Below, one piece after another: positions 1-8,036 of a stretch of DNA of 64,000 nt. The stretch's first letter is position 1. Each line of letters starts with the position of its first letter. The position numbers were made by a program, and so were the translations under genes. Source of the stretch: Meiothermus taiwanensis DSM 14542 (GTDB lineage Bacteria; Deinococcota; Deinococci; Deinococcales; Thermaceae). The notes under the pieces were generated by a model. The model did not search any database, was not told the DNA's origin, and saw only the letters and a program-made list of their open reading frames with translations. Location: positions 85,299-149,298 of the forward strand of contig AXWR01000003.1 of assembly GCA_000482765.1 (NCBI GenBank), given 5' to 3'.

Positions 1-164
1 GGCAAGAGGTGGGGGTTGGCGCGGGCAAAGCGTTCCACGCCGCGCAGGGAGTCCACGCGGCTCAGGAAGGCCACCAGGATGAGGGCCAGAAGGCCCCAAA
101 GGGGGTACTGCCGGTTGTGGGCCCGAGGGTCCGGGACCTGGGATAGCGCCTGGCGCAGAGTCAT
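1..164 (-). CDS. ISAs1-family transposase, N-terminal fragment cut by window edge
   Basis: The minus strand reads in from an ATG at 164-162 and runs off the left edge, giving about 54 residues. The peptide begins MTLRQALSQVPDPR and continues with a hydrophobic LLALILVAFLS stretch and DSLRGVERFAR. This matches the pattern of the DDE_Tnp_1-associated N-terminal domain of ISAs1-type transposases: a PDPR motif, a hydrophobic helix, then a DS-x-x-G-x-x-R-[WF] motif. The catalytic DDE core would lie outside the window. A promoter-like TTGACC, an 18-nt gap and TAGAGA precede the ATG. It sits immediately downstream of gcvH, where gcvP is often found. I cannot tell whether the element is intact. Confidence 0.75.
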   Translation of the reverse strand, partial: MTLRQALSQVPDPRAHNRQYPLWGLLALILVAFLSRVDSLRGVERFARANPHLL

Positions 165-218
165 GATCTTTCTCTACCCCAAGGGCTGTATATCGGTCAA
201 GTCTGCCTGCACACCCGG

Positions 219-599
219 TTACTGGCTTTCTGCCACGGCCTGGTACTCCGCCGCTGACAAGAGCCCGTTCAGGTCTGCCGGGTTTATCTTCATTTTGAAC
301 AGCCAGCCCTCGCCGTAGGGCGCCTGGTTGATGAGCTCGGGCTTATCGGAAAGGGCGCTGTTGACCTCGAGGATCTCCCCGGCCACCGGGGCGTAGATGT
401 CGGAGGCGGTCTTGACCGACTCCACCACCGCCACCGCCGACCCGGCCTCCACAGCCTTACCCACCTGCGGCAAGTCCACAAACACCACATCCCCCAGGGC
501 GTCCTGGGCAAAGTCGGTGATGCCCACCACGGCCACGTCGCCCTCGAGGCGAACCCATTCGTGTGATTTGGTGTACTTAAGCTCGGAAGGATAGTTCAT
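219..599 (-). CDS. gcvH: Glycine cleavage system H protein
   Basis: GcvH is the lipoyl carrier of the glycine cleavage system; it shuttles the aminomethyl group from GcvP to GcvT and is reoxidised by the L protein, in the cytoplasm. The 126-residue product has the usual family length. It starts [15 protein letters not shown] and carries the lipoylation site ESVKTASD with Lys63 as attachment residue, followed by the PY-GEGWLFK segment. A GAGGTGA ribosome binding site lies 5 nt before the ATG. It follows gcvT after 44 nt on the same strand, so the two are probably cotranscribed. No gcvP is visible; the next thing downstream is a transposase. LipB and LipA near 59 kb would make its cofactor. Confidence 0.96.
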   Translation of the reverse strand: MNYPSELKYTKSHEWVRLEGDVAVVGITDFAQDALGDVVFVDLPQVGKAVEAGSAVAVVESVKTASDIYAPVAGEILEVNSALSDKPELINQAPYGEGWLFKMKINPADLNGLLSAAEYQAVAESQ

Positions 600-643
600 C
601 GTCTCACCTCGGCTGTCAGTTTATTGCCCAAAAGACCTGCCAT

Positions 644-1699
644 CTAGCGCTTCACGAAAGGCGTCTCGACCACGGTGGCCGGCGCGGCCCTGCCCCGAAT
701 CTCCACCTCCAGCACGGTGCCCACCCCGGCCCATTCAGGCTGCACATAGGCCAGCCCGATGCCCTTTTTGAGCACGGGGGAGTGGGTTCCCGAGGTGAGG
801 ACGCCGACCTCCTTGCCCCCTCCCAGCACCCGGTAGCCCTCGCGGGGAATCCCCCCCTCAACCAGCAGCCCCACCAGCCGACGCTCACAGGCGGCGTCCA
901 GCAGGGCCTGTTTACCATAAAACTCTTTCTGGCCCTTGACCACCCAGTCGAAAGGGGTGCATAGGGGGTTGGTGGTGTCGGTGAGTTCGTGGCCGTACAG
1001 GGGAAAGCCGGCCTCGAGCCTCAAGGTATCGCGCGCCCCCAGGCCACAAGGGGTCACCCCGGCCTCCAGGAGGGCCTCCCAGACCGCTGGGGCTTCGTCG
1101 GGGGCCACGAACACCTCGTAGCCGTCCTCACCGGTGTAGCCGGTGCGGGCGAAACGAGCCCACTTGCCCACCAGCTTGCCCATGAAGGTGTCGTTTTTCT
1201 TACGCGAGACCAGATCGGTCTCGGTTAGCTTTTGCAATACCGCCACCGCGTTGGGGCCTTGCACGGCAATCAGGGCGAAGAAGTCGGAGGCGTCCTCGAG
1301 CCTCACCTCGAAGCCTTCCGCCAGGCGCTGAAGATGCCCCCAGTCCTTCTCGATGTTGGCGGCGTTCACCACCATCAGGTACTCTTCCTCGCCGGTGCGG
1401 TAAAGGTAAATGTCGTCCACCACGCCCCCCTGTGCATTGGGCAGCATGGAGTACTGGGCCCGGCCCACCTTGAGCTTGGCCACGTCGTTCAGGGTGGCGT
1501 ACTGCAAAAACTCCAGGGCCCCCGGCCCCTTTACCCAGAACTCGCCCATGTGGCTCACATCGAACATCCCCACCAGCCCCCGCACCGCTAAGTGTTCGGA
1601 GGTGATGGAGGTGTACTGAATAGGCATCTCATAACCGGCAAAAGGCACCATCCTGGCTCCTAGGGCCAGATGGGCTTGGTGAAGTGGAGTGGTTTTCAT
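644..1699 (-). CDS. gcvT: Glycine cleavage system T protein (aminomethyltransferase)
   Basis: GcvT releases ammonia from aminomethyl-GcvH and passes the one-carbon unit to tetrahydrofolate. The 351-residue protein starts MKTTPLHQAHLALGARM; FAGYEMPIQY and FDVSHMGEF are typical of the family's folate-binding domain. ARTGYTGEDGYE and LGARDTLRLEAG follow in the middle, and a beta-barrel C-terminus ends near PFVKR. The reading frame stays open for six codons upstream to a TTG, but the ATG at 1699 fits the family start and lies 8 nt after a TATGCT -10 box, so the message may be leaderless. gcvH follows in the same direction. Confidence 0.95.
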   Translation of the reverse strand: MKTTPLHQAHLALGARMVPFAGYEMPIQYTSITSEHLAVRGLVGMFDVSHMGEFWVKGPGALEFLQYATLNDVAKLKVGRAQYSMLPNAQGGVVDDIYLYRTGEEEYLMVVNAANIEKDWGHLQRLAEGFEVRLEDASDFFALIAVQGPNAVAVLQKLTETDLVSRKKNDTFMGKLVGKWARFARTGYTGEDGYEVFVAPDEAPAVWEALLEAGVTPCGLGARDTLRLEAGFPLYGHELTDTTNPLCTPFDWVVKGQKEFYGKQALLDAACERRLVGLLVEGGIPREGYRVLGGGKEVGVLTSGTHSPVLKKGIGLAYVQPEWAGVGTVLEVEIRGRAAPATVVETPFVKR

Positions 1700-1707
1700 G
1701 CCGTTCC

Positions 1708-1713
1708 AGCATA
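1708..1713 (-). promoter_or_regulatory. -10 box for gcvT, likely leaderless start
   Basis: TATGCT on the minus strand is separated from the gcvT ATG by 8 nt (1700-1707). No Shine-Dalgarno sequence is evident, and the spacing matches several other genes in the window that look leaderless. I saw no convincing -35 box. Confidence 0.45.
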
Positions 1714-1749
1714 CCAACCCATCGGTCGGCTTGAACCCTTCACCCCAGA

Positions 1750-1824
1750 CTCGGTTTGTTCGCCGAGCGTGGCAAGGGGTACCCCAGGATTCAAAAAGAT
1801 GGCCTCTGGAGGTCTTTGCTGTGG
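1750..1824. repeat. Partial copy of the mosaic hairpin repeat family
   Basis: The stretch holds a GTTCGCCGAGCGTGGCAAGG-like segment followed by AGGATTCAAAAAGAT and GGCCTCTGGAGGTCTTTGCT. The last two parts are nearly identical to one arm and the loop of the full copies at 14514-14610 and 52461-52587. The second arm (TATCTTTTTGAATC) is missing, so this copy is truncated. It lies between the 5' end of gcvT and the 3' end of mglA. Confidence 0.75.
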
Positions 1825-1843
1825 TGCGTCGACCTGGAGCCAG

Positions 1844-2434
1844 CTAGCCAGCCGAGGCCACGCGAGCCAGCACCTGACGGCTCACAGCCTTCAGGGTTTC
1901 GAAAACCCCGATGCCATTGGTAGCGATGGCCTCGAAGATGGGCAGCCGCATCTCGGGGTCAATCACCGCCTGGATCATCTCCACCGGCAGGGCATCGGGG
2001 GCATCGCGCTTGTTGGCCTGCAGCACCAGGGGGATATCCTCTAACTTTATGCCATACTCGGCCAGGTTTTCGCGTAGGTTGCGCATGGATTCTGCATTGG
2101 CCCGCAGGCGGTTGGGGGCTGAGTCGGCCACAAAAACAATCCCGTCCACGCCTCGCAAAATGAGTTTGCGGCTGGCGTTGTAAAACACCTGCCCCGGCAC
2201 GGTGTACAGGTGAAAGCGGGTTTTGAAGCCCTTAACCTCGCCCAGATCCACGGGTAAAAAGTCGAAGAACAGGGTGCGTTCATCCTCGGTAGCCAGCGAG
2301 ACCATCTCGCCTTTGCGGTTTTGCGGCACCTGCTGGAAAACCCATTTGAGGTTGGTGGTCTTACCAGACATACCGGGGCCGTAGTAGACAATCTTGAAGT
2401 TGATCTCCCGGGCGGCAAAGTTGATCGTGCTCAT
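1844..2434 (-). CDS. mglA: MglA-like small Ras-family GTPase
   Basis: This 196-residue cytoplasmic GTPase matches MglA, the polarity and motility switch studied in Myxococcus and structurally in Thermus. The P-loop GPGMSGKT spans residues 19-26. The guanine-specificity motif appears as NKRD (usually [NT]KxD) in [10 protein letters not shown]. The switch region has the [11 protein letters not shown] segment typical of bacterial MglA. The gene starts 2 nt after the stop of mglB, its GTPase-activating partner, so the two form a tight operon. In Thermus, MglAB is linked to type IV pilus polarity; here that role is inference. Confidence 0.93.
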   Translation of the reverse strand: MSTINFAAREINFKIVYYGPGMSGKTTNLKWVFQQVPQNRKGEMVSLATEDERTLFFDFLPVDLGEVKGFKTRFHLYTVPGQVFYNASRKLILRGVDGIVFVADSAPNRLRANAESMRNLRENLAEYGIKLEDIPLVLQANKRDAPDALPVEMIQAVIDPEMRLPIFEAIATNGIGVFETLKAVSRQVLARVASAG

Positions 2435-2436
2435 AG

Positions 2437-2928
2437 TTAGCTACCAAATAGTTCGTCCAAAAGGGCACTAGCCCCAGCGTGATACTCGCGATCAATCCCT
2501 AAGGTGCCTGGCTCTACTAGGGCCTCCTTGGTGATGACCTCGAGCGACTGCACGGCCCGCTTACCAAATAGCTTGACCCGTCCTACCGGGGCGGTGTTAT
2601 CGAAGATAATTACCAGCAGGGCCAGATCCCCCACTTCCTCAGCATACAAACCGTAGGTGGCCCCTTGATGCAGAAGTTCGTTAAAGCGGGGCTCACCAAG
2701 CATTTTAGCCAAAGCCTGGGTGGCTGCCGCGTTACCGGCAATCAAAGTAGCCAGCGAGTCCAGGGCCGGGGGCCGGGGCGCCCACAAGGCCTCTTTGTGT
2801 GCCAGCACAAAGCCCTTGCGGTCGAGCAAAAGCACGTAACGGGCCCCCGTCTCGCGAAGAAGCTCTTCGAGGACGTGCGAGGCCTTTTCGTAGGCACCCC
2901 CGAAGAGCGCGATTGCAGGCTCAACCAT
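2437..2928 (-). CDS. mglB: MglB, roadblock/LC7-domain GTPase-activating protein
   Basis: MglB is a dimeric roadblock/LC7 protein that stimulates GTP hydrolysis by MglA. The start at ATG 2928 gives [16 protein letters not shown], which matches the Thermus form I recall; the frame stays open upstream without similarity. About 163 residues follow, with [14 protein letters not shown] and the [21 protein letters not shown] helix typical of the family. A TACACT hexamer ends 9 nt before the ATG, which again suggests a short or absent leader. The stop codon is 2 nt from the mglA start. Confidence 0.92.
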   Translation of the reverse strand: MVEPAIALFGGAYEKASHVLEELLRETGARYVLLLDRKGFVLAHKEALWAPRPPALDSLATLIAGNAAATQALAKMLGEPRFNELLHQGATYGLYAEEVGDLALLVIIFDNTAPVGRVKLFGKRAVQSLEVITKEALVEPGTLGIDREYHAGASALLDELFGS

Positions 2929-3090
2929 ACCAGGCCCAGTGTAACACGCACCCGTTACCCACCCCTGTGACGAATTACGCTGGGTGGTTCTGTACACAAA
3001 GACCGCCGCGAGCAGCTCCCCGGTTTTATAGGCATTTCGCTAGCATCGGCCACTTTGACAGGCCTACGCGATACTACCCAAAATGCTTTT

Positions 3091-3120
3091 CTGCTCCCTT
3101 CGGTCGGGCTATTTCGCCAC
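3091..3120. repeat. Isolated fragment of the repeat family (CCCTTCGGTCGGG module)
   Basis: CTCCCTTCGGTCGGGCTATTTCGCC closely resembles the module next to the hairpin at 14583-14610 and, inverted, at 51629-51658 and 52494-52525. No hairpin half is attached here. The surrounding gap (2929-3189, between mglB and the hydrolase) shows nothing else recognisable. Confidence 0.5.
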
Positions 3121-3189
3121 TTTCCGGCGCGAATCTGGTACTCGCTGAGCAAAATCGCAGTGTGCATCAGAACAGACTGAATCGGCCCC

Positions 3190-4134
3190 GTGCGGCTTAT
3201 CTTGGCGGTTATGCAAGGCTTCTTCGGATCCATCGGGCCCTGCCTGGTGCTGCTCGGCTCCCTGGCCCTGGCCCAGCACCCCGCCACCATCGACGAGCTT
3301 ACGCGCCAGCGCTATGGTGGTGGCCTGCTCAGCATCGAGCGGGTTTTAGAGCGCAACTCGAGCTTTACCCGCTACCTGGTGCGCTACCCCTCGGATGGGC
3401 TTCAGATGTACGGCTTTATGAACGTGCCTAACCGCGAGGGCCGTTTCCCGGTGGTGGTTGTGATTCACGGGTATGTCAACCCCGCCGCCTACCGAACCCT
3501 GACCTACACCACCCGCTACGCCGATGCCCTGGCCCAGGCCGGGTTCATCACCCTTCACCCCAACCTGCGGGGGCACGGCCTGTCCCAAGGAAGCCCCGAG
3601 CAAAGCCCCTGGCGCATTCAGTACGCGCAGGAAATTCTCGACTTGGTGGCTATAATTCGGGCGCAGGCCGGCAGCGGGCCCCTGGTCAAAGCCCGCCCCA
3701 GCATCGGCCTGATGGGGCACAGCATGGGCGGCGGCATCGCCCAGCGGGTGGCGGTGGTCGACCCAACCATTCGGGCCTTGTTGCTCTACGGAACCATGCA
3801 CGGCAACGACCTAAAAAATGCCCAGCAGATCTGCAATGTCTTTACCAATGGCCTGCGCGGCTGCCAGGAAGCCCGCAACCCTCCCCCAAACCTGGCCCAG
3901 GTGTCACCGATCAACTACTATGGCCGTTTGCGGGCCCGGGTGCAGGTACACCACGGCACCCAGGATCCCCAGACCCCCTATGCCTGGGCCCGGGAAATTT
4001 GCGCGGCTTTGCAAAAAAACCGGGTTGAGCACGAGTGTTTCAGTTATCCCGGGGCCGGCCACACCTTCCGTGGGCAGGATTACAGCCGCCTGATACAGCG
4101 AGCCGTGGCCTTTTTTAGGAGCGCGCTTAACTGA
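3190..4134 (+). CDS. Secreted alpha/beta hydrolase (prolyl oligopeptidase-like fold)
   Basis: The product has 314 residues from GTG at 3190, or 307 from ATG at 3211. An N-terminal signal peptide (hydrophobic core around residues 17-28, cleavage likely after LALAQ) indicates export. The hydrolase core shows VVVIHGY for the oxyanion region, the nucleophile elbow GHSMGG with Ser178, Asp259 in HGTQDP and His291 in GAGHTF, so the catalytic triad is complete. It resembles dienelactone-hydrolase or acylaminoacyl-peptidase-like enzymes; the substrate cannot be read from sequence. Two cysteine pairs in the cap region could form disulfides in the periplasm. The hemW-like gene starts 22 nt downstream. 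Confidence 0.85.
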   Translation: MRLILAVMQGFFGSIGPCLVLLGSLALAQHPATIDELTRQRYGGGLLSIERVLERNSSFTRYLVRYPSDGLQMYGFMNVPNREGRFPVVVVIHGYVNPAAYRTLTYTTRYADALAQAGFITLHPNLRGHGLSQGSPEQSPWRIQYAQEILDLVAIIRAQAGSGPLVKARPSIGLMGHSMGGGIAQRVAVVDPTIRALLLYGTMHGNDLKNAQQICNVFTNGLRGCQEARNPPPNLAQVSPINYYGRLRARVQVHHGTQDPQTPYAWAREICAALQKNRVEHECFSYPGAGHTFRGQDYSRLIQRAVAFFRSALN

Positions 4135-4156
4135 AGAGCCCGGCCGGGCGCGGAGG

Positions 4157-5311
4157 ATGGGAGGCCCAGCTTTGCAGCATCTTTACCTGCACGTACCGTT
4201 CTGCCCCACCATCTGCCCGTACTGCGACTTTCATGTGGTTCGCCGCTACGGGGATGTGGTAGAGGCCTACCTAAAGCGACTGGCCCAGGAGGCCCGGGGG
4301 CTTTTTGAGCAGCACCCTGGCCCGCTGACAACGCTCTATCTGGGCGGGGGCACCCCCAGCTTCCTGCGCAGCCACGAGCTGGAAGCGCTTTTTCGAGCCT
4401 TACCCTGGAATATAGAGGCAGCCGAGGTCACCCTCGAGGCCAACCCCGGCACCCTCAACCCAGAGCGGCTTGGCCTGCTGCGTGAGCTAGGGGTCAACCG
4501 TATCTCACTGGGGGTGCAGAGCTTTCAGGACAGTGTGCTCAAGACCCTGGGCCGGGCCCACGGCCGCACTGGGGCCCTGCGGGCCGTGGAGATGAGCCTC
4601 GAGGCCGGCTTTCACACCTCCATCGACCTGATCCTGGGCCTGCCCGGCCAGGATGTCGAGGCCGACCTGGCCCAGGCCACGGCCCTGGGGGTGGAGCATG
4701 TCTCGGCCTACACGCTACAGGTCGAACCCGGCACCCCGTTTGCCCTGAGGGGCCTGGCCCCCGACCCCGACAGCGAGGCCCAGGCCCTGGCGCTGGCCCA
4801 GGAGGTACTGGGCACGGCCGGCCTAGCCCGGTATGAGGTATCCAATTTTGCTCGCCCTGGACGAGAAAGCCAGCACAACCTGGCCTACTGGCGCAACGCC
4901 TTCTGGGGCGGGCTGGGGCCGGGCGCTACCGGACAGCTTGCCGGGCTCGAGCCGCATATTTTTGCAGTGCGCTATACCAACCCCCCTTTACCGCGCTGGC
5001 TGCAGGGCGAAGAACCCTTGCTGGAGCAGGTTGGCAGCCTCGAGCACCTCAAGGAATCTCTTATGCTGGGCCTGCGGCTGGCCCAGGGGGTTGATCTGGA
5101 ATTGCTCGAACAGCGCAGCGGGCTCGAGGTGTGGCCGGCCTTGGAGCCCGCCGTTCGGCAGCTGAGCAGCCAGGGTTTGCTGGTCGTACAGCAAAAACGC
5201 ATCCGCGCCAGCGATCTCAACACCTTGCATCCCATCATTTTGCAGCTCTGGGATGGCCTGGAGAGGCAAAACCCCGCGCCGCTTGAACCCCGCCGGCTAC
5301 CGGGGTATTAG
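4157..5311 (+). CDS. hemW: HemW-like radical SAM protein (coproporphyrinogen dehydrogenase-related)
   Basis: The 384-residue protein has the radical-SAM CX3CX2C cluster at Cys16, Cys20 and Cys23 (CPTICPYCDF), then LYLGGGTPS, and ISLGVQSFQDSVLKTLGRAH, all typical of HemW. HemW binds heme as a chaperone and lacks the oxidase activity of true HemN; the N-terminus LYLHVPFC also fits HemW. The annotated ATG is directly abutted by a GGAGG. A TTG at 4172, 7 nt after a GGGAGG, may be the true start and would give MQHLYLHVPFC. The 3' end overlaps the convergent kinase gene by 15 nt. Confidence 0.88.
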   Translation: MGGPALQHLYLHVPFCPTICPYCDFHVVRRYGDVVEAYLKRLAQEARGLFEQHPGPLTTLYLGGGTPSFLRSHELEALFRALPWNIEAAEVTLEANPGTLNPERLGLLRELGVNRISLGVQSFQDSVLKTLGRAHGRTGALRAVEMSLEAGFHTSIDLILGLPGQDVEADLAQATALGVEHVSAYTLQVEPGTPFALRGLAPDPDSEAQALALAQEVLGTAGLARYEVSNFARPGRESQHNLAYWRNAFWGGLGPGATGQLAGLEPHIFAVRYTNPPLPRWLQGEEPLLEQVGSLEHLKESLMLGLRLAQGVDLELLEQRSGLEVWPALEPAVRQLSSQGLLVVQQKRIRASDLNTLHPIILQLWDGLERQNPAPLEPRRLPGY

Positions 5312-6118
5312 CGAAAGGTGCATGGCCTCAAAATCGCGCAGGGCCTCGAGGGCATTCTGGTAGCGCTCGGCGACATCCTTGCAGATGAGGCGGCTCAAGA
5401 AACCCTGCAACTCGGCTGTCACAGTCAGGCCGGTCTCGGGGGCGGCCACCAGCGGCGGCGGCGGCAGCTTAAGGTGGGCGTTCATCACCTCAACCGGCTC
5501 CCCCACAAAGGGCAGCTCGCCAGCAATAGCCCAGTACAGCAGGATACCGGCCGAGTACATGTCCGAGGCCGGGGTGGGTGAGCGCCCACGAATCTGCTCC
5601 GGGGCAATATAAGCAATAGTACCCAGGCGAACCTTTTGACTAAAGCGTTCTCCCAATGGGCCGGAGAGATCGAAATCCACCAGGCGCGCCTCACCGGTTC
5701 CATCCACCACAAGGTTATCCGGCTTAACGTCGCGGTGTACTAAATTCTGGCCGTGCATGTGGGCCAGGGCCTCGAGCAGGTGCTTGAAAACACCCAGTAT
5801 CCGGGCTGGGTTATCCCTCCGCCACTCCGACAGGCGGATACCAGGGGCAAAAGCCAGGAGCACCGCTGGGTGCTCTCCACCGTCGTGGGGCACGCTCAGG
5901 CGGGCCAGAACGGGGTTGATGTGCGGGTGTTTGAGCTGCTGGCCCACCTTCCACTCCCGGTCGGCCCGCCCCTCAAATCCCCGCGGAAAAACCTTGAGCG
6001 CATAGGGGGTGCCGTGAATATCAAAGGCCAGGTAGACCGTGGCCAGCGCCCCACGGGCAATTGGTCGGATAACCTTGTAGCGGCCTTCCAAGGTGATGCC
6101 GGCTAACCCCACAACCAT
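5297..6118 (-). CDS. Soluble Hanks-type serine/threonine protein kinase
   Basis: The roughly 273-residue protein is a bare kinase domain without a membrane segment or PASTA repeats. Numbering from the GTG at 6121, it has the VAIK-type Lys43 (YALKVF), the catalytic loop HRDVKPDN at 129-136, and GTIAYIAPEQ before the activation segment end. The DFG motif reads DFD (149-151), keeping the metal-binding Asp but changing the glycine. Starts are possible at GTG 6121, ATG 6118 or GTG 6112. A TATAGT box at 6125-6120 lies 7 nt from GTG 6112, the spacing seen at other putative leaderless genes here. Its last 15 nt overlap hemW tail to tail. Confidence 0.88.
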   Translation of the reverse strand: MVVGLAGITLEGRYKVIRPIARGALATVYLAFDIHGTPYALKVFPRGFEGRADREWKVGQQLKHPHINPVLARLSVPHDGGEHPAVLLAFAPGIRLSEWRRDNPARILGVFKHLLEALAHMHGQNLVHRDVKPDNLVVDGTGEARLVDFDLSGPLGERFSQKVRLGTIAYIAPEQIRGRSPTPASDMYSAGILLYWAIAGELPFVGEPVEVMNAHLKLPPPPLVAAPETGLTVTAELQGFLSRLICKDVAERYQNALEALRDFEAMHLSLIPR

Positions 6119-6220
6119 CACTATACCGATTCTGGCCGGTGTTGGGGGTTCATAGCACCCATCGGTATGGATCGGTAAAATGTTCCAGGGCTGCTATTTC
6201 AGAGGCAGTGAGGTTGCAAG

Positions 6221-6964
6221 GTGCGCGGTCTAGTCTTGTCAGGTGGTGGCGCCAGGGGTCTGGCCCACATCGGGGTGCTGGAAGTGCTCGAGGCCCAGGG
6301 TTTCCAGGCCGAGGTGATCGCAGGCACCAGCATGGGGGCTGTGGTTGGCGCCCTGTACGCCTCCGGTAAAAAACCCCATGAAATCCTGGAAATTGCCCGC
6401 TCCACACCCTGGCTGCGCTTGCTGGATCTGGTACCCCGGCCAGGGCTGATCTCCCAGCGTGGCCTCAGGGACTTCCTGGCCAAACACCTGCCCCCCCGGT
6501 TCGAGCTGCTCTGCAAAAAACTGGTCGTTACCGCCGTTGACCTCGAGGCCGGCAAACTGGCCTACTTTACGGAGGGCGACCTACCGGGGGCGGTGCTGGC
6601 CTCGGCGGCCTATCCTGGCCTGATCGCACCGGTGCAGTTCGAGGGCCGAACCTATGTGGATGGTGGGGTGCTTGACAACCTGCCGGTTGACGCGGCCCGC
6701 TTTATGCGGGCCCGGTATGTGCTGGCGGTCGATGTAACCCCCGAGATAGGTCTGCCGGGGATTCCACGCTCGGCAATAGGGCAGGTTCGCCGAACCATCG
6801 ATATCATGCAAAACCACCTTACCGCCGCCCGCCGCTCGCTTTATCCACCCGAACTCTATATCCGCCCCGAACTGCCCGGGGTGGGCATTGAACAGTTTGG
6901 ACGCCTCGAGGAGATCGTCGAGGCTGGTCGCAAAGCCGCCGCGCAGGCCCGGCTCAGTATCTAG
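6221..6964 (+). CDS. Patatin-like phospholipase (RssA/NTE type)
   Basis: A 247-residue bacterial patatin-like esterase. It opens with LVLSGGGARGLAHIGVL, the glycine-rich oxyanion loop, and has the nucleophile elbow GTSMG with Ser37. The catalytic dyad partner is Asp147 in DGGVLDNLP. No signal peptide or membrane helix is visible, so it probably acts on membrane lipids or acyl esters from the cytoplasm; the substrate is unknown. The start is GTG at 6221; upstream frames do not extend the family similarity. lepB follows 85 nt later on the same strand. Confidence 0.9.
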   Translation: MRGLVLSGGGARGLAHIGVLEVLEAQGFQAEVIAGTSMGAVVGALYASGKKPHEILEIARSTPWLRLLDLVPRPGLISQRGLRDFLAKHLPPRFELLCKKLVVTAVDLEAGKLAYFTEGDLPGAVLASAAYPGLIAPVQFEGRTYVDGGVLDNLPVDAARFMRARYVLAVDVTPEIGLPGIPRSAIGQVRRTIDIMQNHLTAARRSLYPPELYIRPELPGVGIEQFGRLEEIVEAGRKAAAQARLSI

Positions 6965-7049
6965 CGCCCGCCTTGGCCTCGCGGCAAAGCCCGGTCAGGT
7001 GTACGTTATGCTATGGCCGGGCCTAGGCCACGACGAAAGGGATCTTGCG

Positions 7050-7832
7050 ATGCAGAAGTTTCTGGACTACCTCTTCAAAGAATGGTTTCGACAGGTGGGT
7101 GAAGCCTTACTGCTGGCCTTCCTGGTGACCACGTTTTTGTTTACCACTGTGGGCGTGGTTGGCAGCTCAATGAACCCCACCTTGCTCAACGGCGAGCGGG
7201 TGTTTGTCCCCAAATACGAGACCTGGCTGGTGCGTTTTGGTCTGATGCAGTGGCGGCGGGGCGAGGTGGCAATCGTCAAACCACCCGAGGGCACCCCCAA
7301 CGCGGTGGCCCAGTTTCCGGTGCTGGGCTTCCAGTTCCGGGCCTTTTTTATCAAGCGCATCATCGGCCTGCCGGGCGATGAGGTGAGCTTGCGGGAAGGG
7401 GTGGTGTACGTCAACGGCCAGCCCATTAACGAAATCCACATCACTGCCTCCTTAACACCGTACCCCGATAGCTACCCCGTGGTGTGCTACCAAAACGAAC
7501 GACTGACCGCCCTGGTAACCCAGCAGCAGGTGCGCTTCACCCCGGATCTGTTGCCCGAGTACCTCAAACCCACCCTCGAGATGCTCACCCCCCCCAGCCC
7601 GGAGGATCTGGCCAAAAGCCGCTCCGGGGAGCACTGCTTTACCGGTTCGCTCAAGCTCAAGCCGGGCTACTACTTTGTAATGGGCGATAACCGCACCTTC
7701 GGGGGCTCTGAGGACTCGCGCACCTTTGGCCCCGTGCCCACCAGCGCCATCGCAGGCCGGGCCAATGCCGTGTGGTGGCCGCTGAATCGTATCCGTGGCC
7801 TGGATATTCCCGAAGGCTTCAAAGGTTTGTAG
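7050..7832 (+). CDS. lepB: Signal peptidase I
   Basis: The 260-residue protein is a type I signal peptidase that removes signal peptides from exported proteins at the outer face of the membrane. One membrane segment (about residues 17-37) precedes the catalytic site. The nucleophile is Ser40 in GSSMNPTL, the general base Lys102 is in FIKRIIGLPGD, and the GDNR box appears as VMGDNRTFGGSEDSR. The start ATG at 7050 has GAAAGG upstream and gives the family N-terminus; the frame stays open far upstream without similarity. A strong hairpin terminator lies 20 nt after the stop. Confidence 0.95.
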   Translation: MQKFLDYLFKEWFRQVGEALLLAFLVTTFLFTTVGVVGSSMNPTLLNGERVFVPKYETWLVRFGLMQWRRGEVAIVKPPEGTPNAVAQFPVLGFQFRAFFIKRIIGLPGDEVSLREGVVYVNGQPINEIHITASLTPYPDSYPVVCYQNERLTALVTQQQVRFTPDLLPEYLKPTLEMLTPPSPEDLAKSRSGEHCFTGSLKLKPGYYFVMGDNRTFGGSEDSRTFGPVPTSAIAGRANAVWWPLNRIRGLDIPEGFKGL

Positions 7833-7852
7833 CCCCCGGGTTGTCGTTCACA

Positions 7853-7874
7853 CCCCCGGTTGACCGGGGGTTTT
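7853..7874 (+). terminator. Rho-independent terminator of lepB
   Basis: CCCCCGG (7853-7859), a TTGA loop and CCGGGGG (7864-7870) form a 7-bp GC stem followed by TTTT. It lies 20 nt past the lepB stop and well before hslV, so it separates the two transcripts. Confidence 0.85.
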
Positions 7875-7888
7875 ACTTTGCTCGATGC

Positions 7889-7923
7889 GGATTCGGAAAG
7901 GCCTGAAGAAGCTATCCGAATCC
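7889..7923. repeat. Diverged hairpin related to the dispersed repeat family
   Basis: GGATTCGG (7889-7896) and CCGAATCC (7916-7923) form an inverted repeat with GAAGCTAT in the loop, followed by CTCCTGCACTCCCTTC. The order (GGATTC arm, short loop, GAATCC arm, then GCACTCCCTTC) is the same as in the 14514-14610 copy, but the arms have lost the AAAAAGATA core. More GATTC/GAATC fragments continue to about 8020. It lies between lepB and hslV. Confidence 0.45.
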
Positions 7924-8036
7924 TCCTGCACTCCCTTCACGCACTGCACCGGCCGAATCCGTTTTCCTGCAGTCAGAATAGGCTGCTCTCATACCAGATT
8001 CACCGTGCAGCGCTAGATTCCGTAGGAATGGAGCGA

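Noticed and set aside
1700..1843. Possible glycine riboswitch upstream of gcvT
   Set aside because: The gap is short and filled by a truncated hairpin repeat; no tandem aptamer-like structure is visible and a -10 box lies 8 nt from the ATG.
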